Notes under the pieces: model-generated | Database searches by the model: none | What the model was told of the DNA's origin: nothing | Seen by the model: only the letters and a program-made list of their open reading frames with translations | In this document: positions 16,778 to 26,617 of the stretch, piece by piece | Layout of the letters: the number at the start of each line of letters is the position of its first letter | Numbering within the stretch: the first letter of the stretch is position 1 | From: Bacteroidota bacterium | GTDB lineage: Bacteria > Bacteroidota > Bacteroidia > Palsa-965 | Assembly: GCA_013298545.1 (NCBI GenBank) | Contig: JAAFIA010000019.1 | Span: 1-60,776 of the forward strand | Length of the DNA: 60,776 nucleotides | Direction of reading: 5' to 3' | Made by a program: the position numbers and the translations under genes

Positions 16778-17437
16778 ATGGAAACAATTAAAGAATTTTT
16801 TCACTTTCTCTTTCATCTCAACGACGAACTTGGTCCGTTTATTCAAGAACATGGAAGCATGATTTATCTTGTTTTCTTCCTCGTTATTTTTGTTGAAACA
16901 GGTTTAGTCATTATGCCTTTTCTCCCCGGCGATTCCCTACTTTTTGTGGCCGGAACGTTTGCCGCGCGTGGCGATGGTGGATTGAATATCTATTACTTAA
17001 TTGGCTTGCTTTTCATCGCAGCCATCCTCGGCGATAACCTGAATTATTTTGTGGGTCGTTTCTTTGGACAACGGGTTACGAAATGGAAACTTTTCGGACG
17101 CATTTTGGTAAAGCCCGAATGGATCGAAAAAACGAAAGGGTATTTTGATAAATACGGTGTACGCACCATCATCATTGCGCGCTTCATTCCCATTGTGCGT
17201 ACCATCACGCCTTTTGTGGCGGGTGTTGGCGAAATGCGTTACCGCACGTTTTTACCATACGATATTCTCGGTGGTTTTCTCTGGATTTCGCTTTTGTCGT
17301 TGGCCGGATATTTCTTTGGCCAAACCGAATTTGTGCAGAAACATTACGAAGCTGTTATTCTCGGAATCATCTTCATTTCGGTATTGCCGATGGCGATCGA
17401 AGTAGCGCGCAATTTCTTTGGAAAGAAAAAAGCCTAA
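16778..17437 (+). CDS. DedA/VTT-family membrane protein
   Basis: The product has 219 residues with five or so hydrophobic segments. DedA hallmarks are VFFLVIFVETGLVIMPFLPG followed by DSLLF, the GDNLNYFVGRFFG motif, and FIPIVRTITPFVAGVGEM, which holds the conserved R...TP...G of the re-entrant region. The family includes undecaprenyl-phosphate and phospholipid flippases of the inner membrane and supports membrane homeostasis. The direct substrate here is not shown. The aroE start codon follows the stop by 3 bases. Confidence 0.92.
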   Translation: METIKEFFHFLFHLNDELGPFIQEHGSMIYLVFFLVIFVETGLVIMPFLPGDSLLFVAGTFAARGDGGLNIYYLIGLLFIAAILGDNLNYFVGRFFGQRVTKWKLFGRILVKPEWIEKTKGYFDKYGVRTIIIARFIPIVRTITPFVAGVGEMRYRTFLPYDILGGFLWISLLSLAGYFFGQTEFVQKHYEAVILGIIFISVLPMAIEVARNFFGKKKA

Positions 17438-17440
17438 TCT

Positions 17441-18202
17441 GTGAAACGCTTCGGTCTGATCGGATTTCCGCTTTCGCATTCATTTTCGCAAGCTTATTTT
17501 ACAGAAAAATTTGCAGCCATGCAATTGGTGAATCATGTCTATGATGTGTTTCCACTTGCTAGCCTTGATGCATTTCCTGATTTGCTCAAACAACATGCTG
17601 ATTTGGCGGGCCTGAATGTTACGATTCCCTACAAGCAAAGTATTCTTCCGTACCTCGATGAAATTGACGCGTTGGCTGCAAACGTTGGCGCAGTAAACAC
17701 CATAAAAATGCTAGAGCGCAACGGGAAGCGTTTGCTCAAAGGGTTCAATACCGATGTATATGGTTTCCGGCAATCGATCAAACCGTTTCTGACTTCGGCG
17801 CATGAGCGTGCGTTGATTTTAGGGTCGGGCGGTGCGGCGGCGGCCATCCGCTATGCATTGACCGATTTAGGAATTGACTGCATCACCATTTCGCGGCAAC
17901 CGCAAGGCGAAAAATCGTTTGCTTACGAAGCCGTAAACGCATATATGTTGCAAGCCTGCAAATTGATTGTGAATTGTACACCCGTTGGCATGTCGCCACA
18001 CACACATGCCTCCCCGCCGATTCCCTACGCACACCTCACGCACGAACATTTTCTGATCGACCTCATCTACAATCCTTCCGAAACCGAATTTCTGCGCCAA
18101 GGAAAACAACACGGCGCCACCATCCTCAATGGTCTGGATATGCTCAAATTTCAAGCAGAAAAAGCGTGGGAAATTTGGACAAATGACGAATCGCCTGTTT
18201 AA
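17441..18202 (+). CDS. aroE: Shikimate dehydrogenase
   Basis: The product has 253 residues with a GTG start at 17441. It reduces 3-dehydroshikimate with NADPH in aromatic amino acid synthesis. Substrate-binding residues are in PLSHSFSQ (Ser12, Ser14) and NVTIPYKQ (catalytic Lys65), with NTD in GFNTDVYG. The nucleotide loop is LGSGGAAAA and the C-terminal motif is LNGLDMLKFQ. Another enzyme of the pathway, AroC, is encoded at 41420-42508 but not together with it. Its stop overlaps the stop of the convergent Smr gene in a TTTAAA palindrome. Confidence 0.93.
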   Translation: MKRFGLIGFPLSHSFSQAYFTEKFAAMQLVNHVYDVFPLASLDAFPDLLKQHADLAGLNVTIPYKQSILPYLDEIDALAANVGAVNTIKMLERNGKRLLKGFNTDVYGFRQSIKPFLTSAHERALILGSGGAAAAIRYALTDLGIDCITISRQPQGEKSFAYEAVNAYMLQACKLIVNCTPVGMSPHTHASPPIPYAHLTHEHFLIDLIYNPSETEFLRQGKQHGATILNGLDMLKFQAEKAWEIWTNDESPV

Positions 18203-19233
18203 ATAATTTCAACTTCTGTTGCTCCAAATCCGTACCGTTGGTACGATCCATCGTGTACGCGTATGCCCTTGTACGTTGCTAAAATACGTCGTACTTCGCT
18301 TTTCAAACGACCATTCCCAACACCATGAATAAAAATAATACGCTGCAAATGCGCGCCAATCGCCGCATCTAGCTCGCGCTGCATGTGATGCAACTGCACA
18401 TCGAGCAATTGTGCATTCGTCATGCCCTGCCAATTGTTCATCAATTCTTCGATGTGCAAATCAACTTCTTTTTCAAGTTTTTGATTTTTCAAATGCGGAA
18501 CTGATGATCTACTCGAAGATGTTTTAGCGTTTTTCTCCTGCATCATGCGCTTCAAATCATCGTTTGTCAAGATGTGCGAAGGCGTTTGTTGCTCTTCCAA
18601 TTCCAACGCAACTACTTCGGCTACCCAAGCTTTTTTGCCAATGAGTAAGTGATCTGTAAAGGTTGAATCTTTAAAAAATTTCACGCCTTTAAAACGCAGA
18701 ACGTCTGATGCTGGTGAACGATGCTCGTAATGCTCATCGCTAAAAAATAAAACGTCTGTTTTTATTTGTCCCCAGTTGTCTAAATCTTGCGGCGTTAAAA
18801 CATCTACTTCGGCGCGGCGGCGCGGGCCAATTGTTCCCGACTGAATGCACGACCAAAGCGAGCCATCTTTCAGCGATAAGGAATAATAAATATCGTAATC
18901 GCTGTGATTGTATAATTCAAAAGCGATTTTTCCTGCTGCCGGAAAGGTTTGATTTTGTGGAATAAAAGCCAAATAAATACCATCTGGAAAACGCGTATTC
19001 ACAACCGTTGCCGAGGTTGCCGAAATGCGCTCCGAAGATTGTTCCTGCTGCGAAACGGGCTTTTTGACTGGACCCGTAATGGGTTCAACCGGTACAAGTT
19101 GATTGGCGGGATACGGATATTCAAATCCATCTTCCACCTCAATCAAAACCATGCCATTGCCCAATTGGCGAACAACCTTTCCTCCACCCTGTTCATTCAA
19201 AAAACGAACAAGATCATCTTTCCTAAATTGCAT
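18199..19233 (-). CDS. DUF2027/Smr-domain protein
   Basis: The product has 344 residues. The N-terminal 60 residues form a small beta domain (DLVRFLNEQGGGKVVRQL) of the kind in the DUF2027 family. The middle part (about 85-215) is beta-rich. The last 90 residues are an Smr domain with EVDLHIEEL, IIFIHGVGNGRLKSEVRRIL and a YGFGATEVEI end. Smr domains (also at the MutS2 C-terminus) are nucleases or RNA/DNA binders. The HGVGNG loop here matches HGxGxG, and the DLH motif is present. The protein is probably cytoplasmic. It ends inside the aroE stop region, so the two genes are convergent with a 4-base overlap. Confidence 0.88.
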   Translation of the reverse strand: MQFRKDDLVRFLNEQGGGKVVRQLGNGMVLIEVEDGFEYPYPANQLVPVEPITGPVKKPVSQQEQSSERISATSATVVNTRFPDGIYLAFIPQNQTFPAAGKIAFELYNHSDYDIYYSLSLKDGSLWSCIQSGTIGPRRRAEVDVLTPQDLDNWGQIKTDVLFFSDEHYEHRSPASDVLRFKGVKFFKDSTFTDHLLIGKKAWVAEVVALELEEQQTPSHILTNDDLKRMMQEKNAKTSSSRSSVPHLKNQKLEKEVDLHIEELMNNWQGMTNAQLLDVQLHHMQRELDAAIGAHLQRIIFIHGVGNGRLKSEVRRILATYKGIRVHDGSYQRYGFGATEVEII

Positions 19234-19262
19234 GATTGATCAACTATATTTATAACTAAAAC

Positions 19263-21332
19263 TTATTTGTTTTTGAGTTTCTCGGGAACATCAATTGGTT
19301 GTACAATATCTGCGAATTTACCGTCGATACTCAAAATGGTAAATTCAAAACGACGGTTGAGCGCCATGCCTTGTTTGTTTGGCGTTCCGTTTGGATTGTT
19401 GTTGATGGCAATTGGTTTTTTCTCACCAAAGCCAATCGTTTTCAAACGCTCTTTTTCGATGCCGTTTTCAATCAAATAATTCGCAACAGAAATTGCACGT
19501 TGTTCGGAAAGACGTTGATTGAGTTCATCACTTCCCGAAGCGTCGGTATGTCCTGCAATCTCAATCACAAGCTTTGGATATTTTTTCATCAACGTAACCA
19601 ATTTATCCAATTCGGCTTTTGATTCTGGTTTCAACACTGACTTGCCGCTATCGAAGAAAATATTGCGCACAACGATTTTCTGACCAACTTTCAACGGTTC
19701 AAGTTCTACCGGACGATTAATCATTTGATAGTCGGTGCTGTCGGTAATGTTGATGTTATCGGATTGATACAAAAAGTCTTCAGCTTCGTACGAGATGCTG
19801 TAATTTTTGCCTGGCGGAAGAATGATGACGTAACGTCCGGTAGCCGAGTTTGGTTGATAAGTTCCTACCAATTCACCTGTTTCAACATCCGTAACAGTAA
19901 TCGATGTGCCTTGCGGAACACCACCAAAAATACTCGTGATTTCACCAGAAAGTACGGTCAACGTTTTTTGCTGACGATCAGGGAAGGTCAAGAAACAAAT
20001 GTCTTTTTCACCAACGCCGTTTGGACTTTCAGCAGATGAATAATACGCATGTGCGTTATCTGCCGTTGGGATGTAGTACAAATCATCATCGGTGGTGTTC
20101 ACCGGATAACCGATATTCATAGGATCGAGCCAAGTTGCCGTTTCTTCAGAAAATGAGCTAACAAGAATATCGAAACCGCCCATGGATTTGGCTCCATTTG
20201 ACGCGTAATACAACGTTACTCCGTCAGCTTGAATAGAAGGCGCATCTTCATCGTATGGCGTATTGATTGGTGCACCAACATTCAGCGGTTTAGACCATTG
20301 TCCATTCGGCAATTTCACAGCCTTCCAAATATCGCGGCCACCCAATCCGCCTTCGCGCGTACTCGTGAAATAAAGCGTATTGCCATCAGGCGATACACAT
20401 GCGCTTGGTTCCCAACCTTTGCTATTGATACTTTCTGTCATCTTCATGGGTGCAGCCCAATTGCTCCCCATTTGATTGCTCGAATAAACATTGCCGTCGC
20501 CTTGATCGTCTTTGTAAATAAACAACTGCTGTCCATCAACACTCAGGCCAATCGTAGCTTCGTGTCCGGCCGTATTGATGTTGTTCCCGATTGGCGTTGC
20601 CGCCGACCATTTGCCTTCCTCATCGCGTGTTGACTGGTAAATATCTTCAAAGTACATACCATCGCGTGGATCAACTTGCCCGCCAGTATTTGTTGGACGT
20701 CGTGTGGTAAAAATCAAGGTACGTTCATCGGCAGAGAGTACAGGAGCATATTCAGGAAATTCCGAATTGATACCTTTTCCAATATTTTCGATCACAACAT
20801 TCACCGGACTTGCCGTCAATATTTTCCCATTGTTGCATTGGGTGATGCGCAAATCAACATCAGCTTTAAGTCGCGTATCCGCTTCAGGAACGAATGCCTT
20901 GTATGCCTCAAAAGCTTGAATCGCCAAATCGAAATGCATGTTGAGGTGTGCTGCTTGTCCATAGTAATAATAAGCAATTGGAGGCGCATTACGTTCTTTC
21001 AAACTAGCTTCGCGGTAATTGTTATTGACGCGACCTGATGCTTTCAACAAATACGCTTCCGCATCATGCTTGCGGTTTTGAATATTCAGCATACTCAAAC
21101 CAATTTTATAGGCCAAATTCGCATTGCTGCTATCGCGTTGGTAAAGTTCTAAATACAAAGGAAGAGCTGCCCCATAATTTTCCTCGCCGAAATGCAAATC
21201 GGCCTCCATGTATTTCTGCTTATCGGCATTGCGTTTCCACGGAAATTTAATGGCACTGGCTTCGTGCAAGGTCGCGAAGAGAGCAAATCCAGCGACAAAA
21301 AGTACAATAACTATTTTTTGAATCTTTTGCAT
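19263..21332 (-). CDS. PorE-like OmpA-family protein (TPR, propeller, CRD-like, OmpA)
   Basis: The product has 689 residues from the ATG at 21332. Order: signal peptide (about 1-27), TPR-like helices (about 35-160), and a six-bladed WD40-like/PD40 propeller (about 175-450; YAPVLSADERTLIFTTRR, SVDGQQLFIYKDD, EPSACVSPDGNTLYFTSTR). Then come a carboxypeptidase regulatory-like domain (about 455-540) and an OmpA domain (about 555-665; NIFFDSGKSVLKPES, IEIAGHTDASG, NRRFEF). This is the architecture of PorE, which links the T9SS core to peptidoglycan in Porphyromonas. Other OmpA/PD40 proteins in Bacteroidota share it, so PorE is a likely but not certain identity. Confidence 0.85.
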   Translation of the reverse strand: MQKIQKIVIVLFVAGFALFATLHEASAIKFPWKRNADKQKYMEADLHFGEENYGAALPLYLELYQRDSSNANLAYKIGLSMLNIQNRKHDAEAYLLKASGRVNNNYREASLKERNAPPIAYYYYGQAAHLNMHFDLAIQAFEAYKAFVPEADTRLKADVDLRITQCNNGKILTASPVNVVIENIGKGINSEFPEYAPVLSADERTLIFTTRRPTNTGGQVDPRDGMYFEDIYQSTRDEEGKWSAATPIGNNINTAGHEATIGLSVDGQQLFIYKDDQGDGNVYSSNQMGSNWAAPMKMTESINSKGWEPSACVSPDGNTLYFTSTREGGLGGRDIWKAVKLPNGQWSKPLNVGAPINTPYDEDAPSIQADGVTLYYASNGAKSMGGFDILVSSFSEETATWLDPMNIGYPVNTTDDDLYYIPTADNAHAYYSSAESPNGVGEKDICFLTFPDRQQKTLTVLSGEITSIFGGVPQGTSITVTDVETGELVGTYQPNSATGRYVIILPPGKNYSISYEAEDFLYQSDNINITDSTDYQMINRPVELEPLKVGQKIVVRNIFFDSGKSVLKPESKAELDKLVTLMKKYPKLVIEIAGHTDASGSDELNQRLSEQRAISVANYLIENGIEKERLKTIGFGEKKPIAINNNPNGTPNKQGMALNRRFEFTILSIDGKFADIVQPIDVPEKLKNK

Positions 21333-21348
21333 GATGGACAAATATAAC

Positions 21349-21380
21349 AAACCCGTCGCAATGAATACTACGACGGGTTT
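21349..21380 (-). terminator. Terminator after the E2 gene
   Basis: AAACCCGTCG (21349-21358) and CGACGGGTTT (21371-21380) form a 10-bp stem with a 12-base loop, starting 22 bases past the E2 stop. It also sits next to the start of the PorE-like gene, separating the two transcripts. Confidence 0.65.
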
Positions 21381-21402
21381 AGAGAATTATGTATGATTTT
21401 GA

Positions 21403-22749
21403 TCAGATTTCACGTGTGGCATCAAATTGTTCCAGATAATCTGCGATACGACGCAAGAACGAACCGCCCAACATACCATCCACAACACGGTGATCGTAAG
21501 AAAGCGAAAGGAACATCATCTGGCGAATCGCAATAACATCGCCCTGTGGCGTTTCTAAAACGGCTGGGCGTTTACGAATCGCACCAACAGCAAGAATCGC
21601 AACTTGTGGTTGATTGATGATTGGCGTTCCCATCACATTACCAAATGAACCAACATTGGTCAATGTAAATGTGCCGCCCTGAATTTCGTCTGGTTGCAAT
21701 TTGTTTGCACGCGCACGTTTGGCCAAATCGTTGACATTCTTGGTCAATCCGATCAAGTTCATGCGGTCTGCATTTTTAATTACCGGAACAATCAAATTGC
21801 CACTTGGCAAAGCTGCCGCCATACCGATGTTGATATTTTTACGCACAATGATTTTCTGACCATCAACCGAAACGTTGACCATTGGAAAATCTTTGATGGC
21901 ACGCACAACCGCTTCAATAAATACGGGCGTAAACGTAATTTTTTCGCCTTCGCGTTTTTCAAAACTGTTCTTCACCCGATCGCGCCATTGAACCAAATTG
22001 GTTACGTCAGCTTCTACATACGAAGTAACGTGCGGCGACACTTGCTTACTCATCACCATGTGATCGGCAATGAGTTTACGCATCCGATCCATTTCAATAA
22101 TCTCATCGCCAGCCATCAACGATACAGCTGGTTTTGTAACCTGAACGGTTTGCGGTGTTGCTTCCACTTTTGCAGCAACTGCTGTTCCATTTGAACTAAC
22201 GGGTGCAACGGTTGTTTCAACTGTTGTTTCAGCAACCTGTTGTTTACCTTTATTAGGGAGGTAAGCAAGAATATCGTTTTTGGTAACGCGGCCTTGCGCA
22301 CCTGAACCCTGAATGGTTTCAAGTTCAGCAATCGTTACCCCTTCTTCTTTGGCAATGCTGCGAACGAGTGGCGAATAAAAACGTCCACTTTCGCCTGTTT
22401 TGCTTGTTTCTGTACTTTGAACCGGTTGCGATATTGCAGCAGCTACGGCTTCCACTTTTTTCTCAGCAGGCGGCGCAGTTACCGGAGCATTGCTTGTTGC
22501 AGCAGGCGCTTCGGTTGAAATCAATGCTACGGCTTTGCCAACTTGAACAACATCTCCTTCAGCAAAAAGTTTTTTCGATAAAAAACCTTCAAATGGAGAA
22601 GGAATTTCAGAATCCACTTTATCGGTAGCAATTTCCAAAACGGGTTCATCGAGTGCGATTTTATCACCTTCGTTTTTAAGCCATTTGATAATGGTAGCTT
22701 CGGCGACGCTTTCGCCCATTTTCGGCATAATCAGCTCTACTTGTGCCAT
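21403..22749 (-). CDS. Dihydrolipoamide acyltransferase (E2 of a 2-oxoacid dehydrogenase)
   Basis: The product has 448 residues. The N-terminal lipoyl domain carries Lys44 in EIATDKVDSEIPSP, the lipoylation site. An Ala/Pro-rich linker follows, then a peripheral subunit-binding domain (YSPLVRSIAKEEGV, about 127-165). After another linker comes the catalytic domain, ending with SYDHRVVDG, which holds the active-site His and Asp. The PKMGESVAEA opening and catalytic core resemble branched-chain or general 2-oxoacid dehydrogenase E2 of Bacteroidota. Substrate class (branched-chain, pyruvate or 2-oxoglutarate) is not decided, and E1 and E3 are not adjacent. Confidence 0.92.
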   Translation of the reverse strand: MAQVELIMPKMGESVAEATIIKWLKNEGDKIALDEPVLEIATDKVDSEIPSPFEGFLSKKLFAEGDVVQVGKAVALISTEAPAATSNAPVTAPPAEKKVEAVAAAISQPVQSTETSKTGESGRFYSPLVRSIAKEEGVTIAELETIQGSGAQGRVTKNDILAYLPNKGKQQVAETTVETTVAPVSSNGTAVAAKVEATPQTVQVTKPAVSLMAGDEIIEMDRMRKLIADHMVMSKQVSPHVTSYVEADVTNLVQWRDRVKNSFEKREGEKITFTPVFIEAVVRAIKDFPMVNVSVDGQKIIVRKNINIGMAAALPSGNLIVPVIKNADRMNLIGLTKNVNDLAKRARANKLQPDEIQGGTFTLTNVGSFGNVMGTPIINQPQVAILAVGAIRKRPAVLETPQGDVIAIRQMMFLSLSYDHRVVDGMLGGSFLRRIADYLEQFDATREI

Positions 22750-22869
22750 TCAGACTAGATTGTAAAAGATTGAATTCCCGTGAATTTTGTGTGCAAAAAT
22801 AGGCATTTCATCCGATTTTTGACCGATGTTCTTCCTTTTATCCAAGCAACGCGAAACTAAGTACTTGGC

Positions 22870-23418
22870 TCATTGATTTTGAGCCATTTCCAACAAAGCC
22901 AAGACCGTTTTCCAATTGCGGGTCGTGGCGGCTTGCTTGAGCTTCTTTTCAAAAAACGTGTTCGATAGTTTGGTTTCGCCATACGATTCTGGGCAATGGA
23001 CATAAACATCTTTACCAACAACGTCAAATGCGTCTGGTAGAAAACTACTCGCATCTATTTTTTTTAGTAATTCCGATTCGGGCGTTCCTCCTAAAAACGT
23101 TACATGCAATTTTTCTGGGTTGATGCCTTTCTTTTTCAAGAATGGATTTTTACTTGCCGTTTGCACCCATTCCTGTATAGAACGCACCAACACTGGAACA
23201 TCAAAGCCGTATTGCTTGTGAATTTGTTTTTTTATTTGCTGCTCAAGTTCAATTGGCTCAACCGCTTTATCACGTTGAAAAACAACATTACCGCTTTGAA
23301 TGTACGTCTTCACATTTTTCATACGCAATAACTCGAACAATGCTTTCAAGTCTGCCATCAGAATTTTGTTTTTGCCACTCACATTGATGCCGCGCAGCAA
23401 ACAGATATAGGTATTCAT
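22870..23418 (-). CDS. DUF1697 family protein
   Basis: The product has 182 residues, the full length for DUF1697. The opening MNTYICLLRGINVSGKNKI and the YIQSGNVVF motif are the family signature, and the C-terminus has YGETKLSNTFFEKKLKQAATTRNWKTV. The family is widespread, cytoplasmic and has no agreed function. It is transcribed divergently from xerD. Confidence 0.92.
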   Translation of the reverse strand: MNTYICLLRGINVSGKNKILMADLKALFELLRMKNVKTYIQSGNVVFQRDKAVEPIELEQQIKKQIHKQYGFDVPVLVRSIQEWVQTASKNPFLKKKGINPEKLHVTFLGGTPESELLKKIDASSFLPDAFDVVGKDVYVHCPESYGETKLSNTFFEKKLKQAATTRNWKTVLALLEMAQNQ

Positions 23419-23496
23419 CCGATTTATTTTAGGCGAAGCTACAAAATTGCTGCATCAGAAATATGCATCAAACACGTTTTACATTTTTTACATTTG

Positions 23497-24405
23497 ATGC
23501 CAAGCATGATGTGGAAAGCTGACATAAATGGATTTCGCAATTTTCTCCGTTTGGAGAAATCGCTTGCGGCCAATTCGATTGAGGCGTATTTGCACGACAT
23601 TCAATTATTGACGCAATACCTTGAATTGCATCAACTCATTTTATCGGCAACCGAAATAAAAACGCAACACCTGCGCGATTTCCTGAAATGGTTGACCGAA
23701 TTGGGCATGGGTGCAAGTTCACAAGCACGCATTTTATCAGGCATCAAATCGTTTTACAATTATTTATTGCTCGAAAACATCATCTCGATTGATCCGACGG
23801 AGTTAATTGAAGCACCTCGTATTGGACGCAAATTGCCTGACACATTAAGTCAAGAAGAAATTTCGCGTTTACTGGATCAAGTTGACCGCAGCACGGCAGA
23901 AGGCGAACGCAATCGCGCGATGTTGGAAACACTCTACAGTTGCGGGCTGCGTGTGTCGGAACTGGTCAATTTAAAATTATCGCAATTGTTTTTAGACGAT
24001 GGTTTTGTGCGTGTGATTGGTAAAGGCGATAAAGAACGCCTTGTTCCGATTGGTGGTATCGCAAGTAAACACATTCAACTTTATGTGCGCGATGTGCGTG
24101 TACACATTCCAATACAGAAAGGTGAAGAAGACATTGTTTTCTTAAACCGTCGTGGGCGCAGGCTCACACGCGTGATGGTATTTTTGGTCATCAAACAATT
24201 AGCTGCTTTTGCGGGAATAAAAAAAACGATTAGTCCACATACATTCCGGCATTCTTTTGCAACGCATTTGATCGAAGGTGGTGCCGATTTGCGGGCCGTG
24301 CAGGAGATGCTTGGGCATGCCTCAATTACAACAACCGAAATTTATACACACATTGACCGTTCCTATTTGCAGGCGCAAGTGCTGAAATTTCATCCCAGAA
24401 AATAA
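23497..24405 (+). CDS. xerD: Site-specific tyrosine recombinase XerD
   Basis: The product has 302 residues. An N-terminal SAM-like core-binding domain (about 8-95) is followed by the catalytic domain. Active-site residues are Arg152 (SCGLRVSEL), Lys176 (GKGDKER), His248 and Arg251 (HTFRHSFATH), His274 (LGHASITTTEIYTH) and Tyr283. Size and the HxLR-like C-terminal region fit the chromosomal dimer-resolving Xer recombinase, not a phage integrase, and there is no mobile element beside it. ATGs at 23497, 23506 and 23509 are all possible; the upstream TTG at 23494 is unlikely. Confidence 0.92.
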   Translation: MPSMMWKADINGFRNFLRLEKSLAANSIEAYLHDIQLLTQYLELHQLILSATEIKTQHLRDFLKWLTELGMGASSQARILSGIKSFYNYLLLENIISIDPTELIEAPRIGRKLPDTLSQEEISRLLDQVDRSTAEGERNRAMLETLYSCGLRVSELVNLKLSQLFLDDGFVRVIGKGDKERLVPIGGIASKHIQLYVRDVRVHIPIQKGEEDIVFLNRRGRRLTRVMVFLVIKQLAAFAGIKKTISPHTFRHSFATHLIEGGADLRAVQEMLGHASITTTEIYTHIDRSYLQAQVLKFHPRK

Positions 24406-24411
24406 GACGCT

Positions 24412-25947
24412 TTATCCGGCAGAAGGATCAATGTATTTCGGAATTTTCTGAATGTATTTGGAATGAATGACGTGTGCAAAAAACCAATCGTGGAAAATGA
24501 CCATTTCGGGTGATTTCACGCGCCAGCGGCATTCGGGATCATTGGATCGGAGGAGATCGAAATGCGAGGTCATGTTTTGATAGACTGTTCGAAAATCGAA
24601 GCTTGCATGTTCGAGTGCGCGAAGAATTTCGTAGATGAGTGTATCGCGGCGGCGCAACAAATGTACTTGATCGAGGCGTTTCAGGTGTTTGCGTACATTC
24701 TCAATGCGTTTTCCGGCTTGGTCATGTAAGGTTCGTTCGATATCGGCCATGATGGTGAGCAGACGAATGCCCATGTTCCAACCATCGCGGTCAGATTCTA
24801 CGGTATTGAGTTCGAGCAATAATTCTTGCGATTCGCGGTAAAGACCTTGCATAAACAAAATACAGGCCAGTAAAAATTGTCTTTTACCTTCACGAAAGGC
24901 TGCCGATTTTCCGGTGTCTCGTTCGAGTAAATCGCGAAGAATTTCTCTGGCCGCGCTATACCGCGAAGCATAAAAATGGCCGTAAAACTCCGTTTCCAAA
25001 CATTGGTATTCGTTGATGCTTCCACGTTTGAGCATGGGGTGTGCGCGTTGGCAAAAATCGACACACCGTTCAAACTGGTGCATAAATAATTCGTTTTCGC
25101 CTTGATTGAATAAAGCGATTCCAAGCCAATATGGAACATGCAAGGCGGGCGTTTTTTCAATCAATGTGGCTTGTCGTTGCAACAATTTTCGAGCCTCTCT
25201 GAATCGGCCATTCAGTTGCAAATACTCAGCTTCAATATAATACCAATAATGCGCCACTGTTGCCGATCCGGTTTCTTCGTAGTCTGTTCTTAGGCGCTTG
25301 AGCGTTTGTTGAATCTGTTCCTCCGATATTTTTCCTTGGGCATGCAAAGCCTTTGTATTGATGAGGCGGAAATAATCCATTTGTGCCATAAAAACGGCTT
25401 GCCGACAACGTTCATGAACAAGGTAGCTGTTGTATAATTTTTCAAGCTCTGCGGACGAACCGGAGAGTGATATGGCTTGCATTTTAAGGCGATATAGAAT
25501 GAGTATCTCGTCGTAGTATTCGTATTTCTCACAATGTTCAATGCAGGTATCGTATAAGAAAAAAGCGAGTTCTTGTTGCCCTCGACCAATGAGTACTTGC
25601 GCATAACTTGTTCGTTTCCGAACATCAAACAAATAACGAAACTGAGGGCTGTACGACGATTCACGATGAATATTGACATCGAGAAACAGCGACTCTAATA
25701 ATTTATCGCGAAAGCGAATAAGCAACCGACTATACGCTGCCGTTGAACGTTTGCCGTAGATGAAAAATTCGACTTCGCGCTCGCTCATGCCATCCGGCGA
25801 TTCGCTGAGTAAGTCAAATAGCTTAACACTTTTGCTGTTGAAGCGTTCGCCACGGCTATCGAAGGAAGTGAGAAAATTGCGCATGGTAGCCTGTTCTTCG
25901 GAAGACATGACGTTGATTAATGCGCGCAGGCTTTGTAATCCGCTCAT
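24412..25947 (-). CDS. Uncharacterised all-helical (TPR-like) repeat protein
   Basis: The product has 511 residues with no signal peptide or membrane segment. It is helical throughout, with TPR-like pairs (for example LAFFLYDTCIEHCEKYEYYDEIL and REARKLLQRQATLIEK). Its opening LQSLRALINVMSSEEQATMRNFLTSF resembles that of the 487-residue protein at 2656-4119, and the next segment also looks alike (KLFDLLSESPD against KKLFGKIWTKK). I read them as distant relatives of one Bacteroidota family of unknown function. It is convergent with xerD with a 6-base gap. Confidence 0.75.
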   Translation of the reverse strand: MSGLQSLRALINVMSSEEQATMRNFLTSFDSRGERFNSKSVKLFDLLSESPDGMSEREVEFFIYGKRSTAAYSRLLIRFRDKLLESLFLDVNIHRESSYSPQFRYLFDVRKRTSYAQVLIGRGQQELAFFLYDTCIEHCEKYEYYDEILILYRLKMQAISLSGSSAELEKLYNSYLVHERCRQAVFMAQMDYFRLINTKALHAQGKISEEQIQQTLKRLRTDYEETGSATVAHYWYYIEAEYLQLNGRFREARKLLQRQATLIEKTPALHVPYWLGIALFNQGENELFMHQFERCVDFCQRAHPMLKRGSINEYQCLETEFYGHFYASRYSAAREILRDLLERDTGKSAAFREGKRQFLLACILFMQGLYRESQELLLELNTVESDRDGWNMGIRLLTIMADIERTLHDQAGKRIENVRKHLKRLDQVHLLRRRDTLIYEILRALEHASFDFRTVYQNMTSHFDLLRSNDPECRWRVKSPEMVIFHDWFFAHVIHSKYIQKIPKYIDPSAG

Positions 25948-26617
25948 AGGATGGAATGGTTTTGAGGATGATACATGTGCTGTATATGTTCATCCGGAGC
26001 GCATTCCGGAACTTCCTGCCCGATCAAAGCGGACCCCCCAAATCTAATTAAGCTGCAATGGAATAAATCAAGCAGTAATTTACAATTTAGGTTGTATATA
26101 AATAGAAGAAACAAACGCAAATAGATATAATTTTCGCTTATTTCTTTACAGCAAAACTTTAACACAAAGTTAAAGCAATAATTTGAAAAACAAATTAAAT
26201 TCATAAATAGTTATCACTTTTTAATTTTTAAATTAATTTAATATACACGGATGATTGACAACGCTTTGTTTTTTCATGGCGTAAAAGTATTTTAATCCAA
26301 AGAATCCCAATGGAAATCGAATGGCCAGTATCTACATTCGCTTCATGCAGATGTCATTCAAAGGAATTAAAGTTGTAGGTATTATTTAATTTTCGGAGGC
26401 GAAGATCTTTAAACCAAAAATGAAATCCAATTCATTTATTTTTTCAAAATCTCTCATTTTTCACGACATAGAACTACTGTATAAAAAAAATTAAACATTT
26501 TTTTTATCGCTCAAAAAACCATACAAGATCTTTGGAAAGGCCGTAAAAACAGAAGTAGCAATACTCCGCAAAAACAAAGTAGCCACCCAAATCAGACATT
26601 CAATCAGCACAAAGAAT
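25948..26617. other. AT-rich intergenic region without a recognisable gene
   Basis: About 670 bases are strongly AT-rich with no open frame I can support, no RNA fold I recognise and no clear terminator or repeat. Frames on the minus strand here (for example 25944-26204) look like low-complexity shadows. It may hold a decayed gene or a small RNA that sequence reading alone does not reveal. Confidence 0.5.

Noticed and set aside
23497-24405. Integrase of a mobile element
   Set aside because: Size and motifs fit housekeeping XerD, and no attachment site, excisionase or phage gene is nearby.
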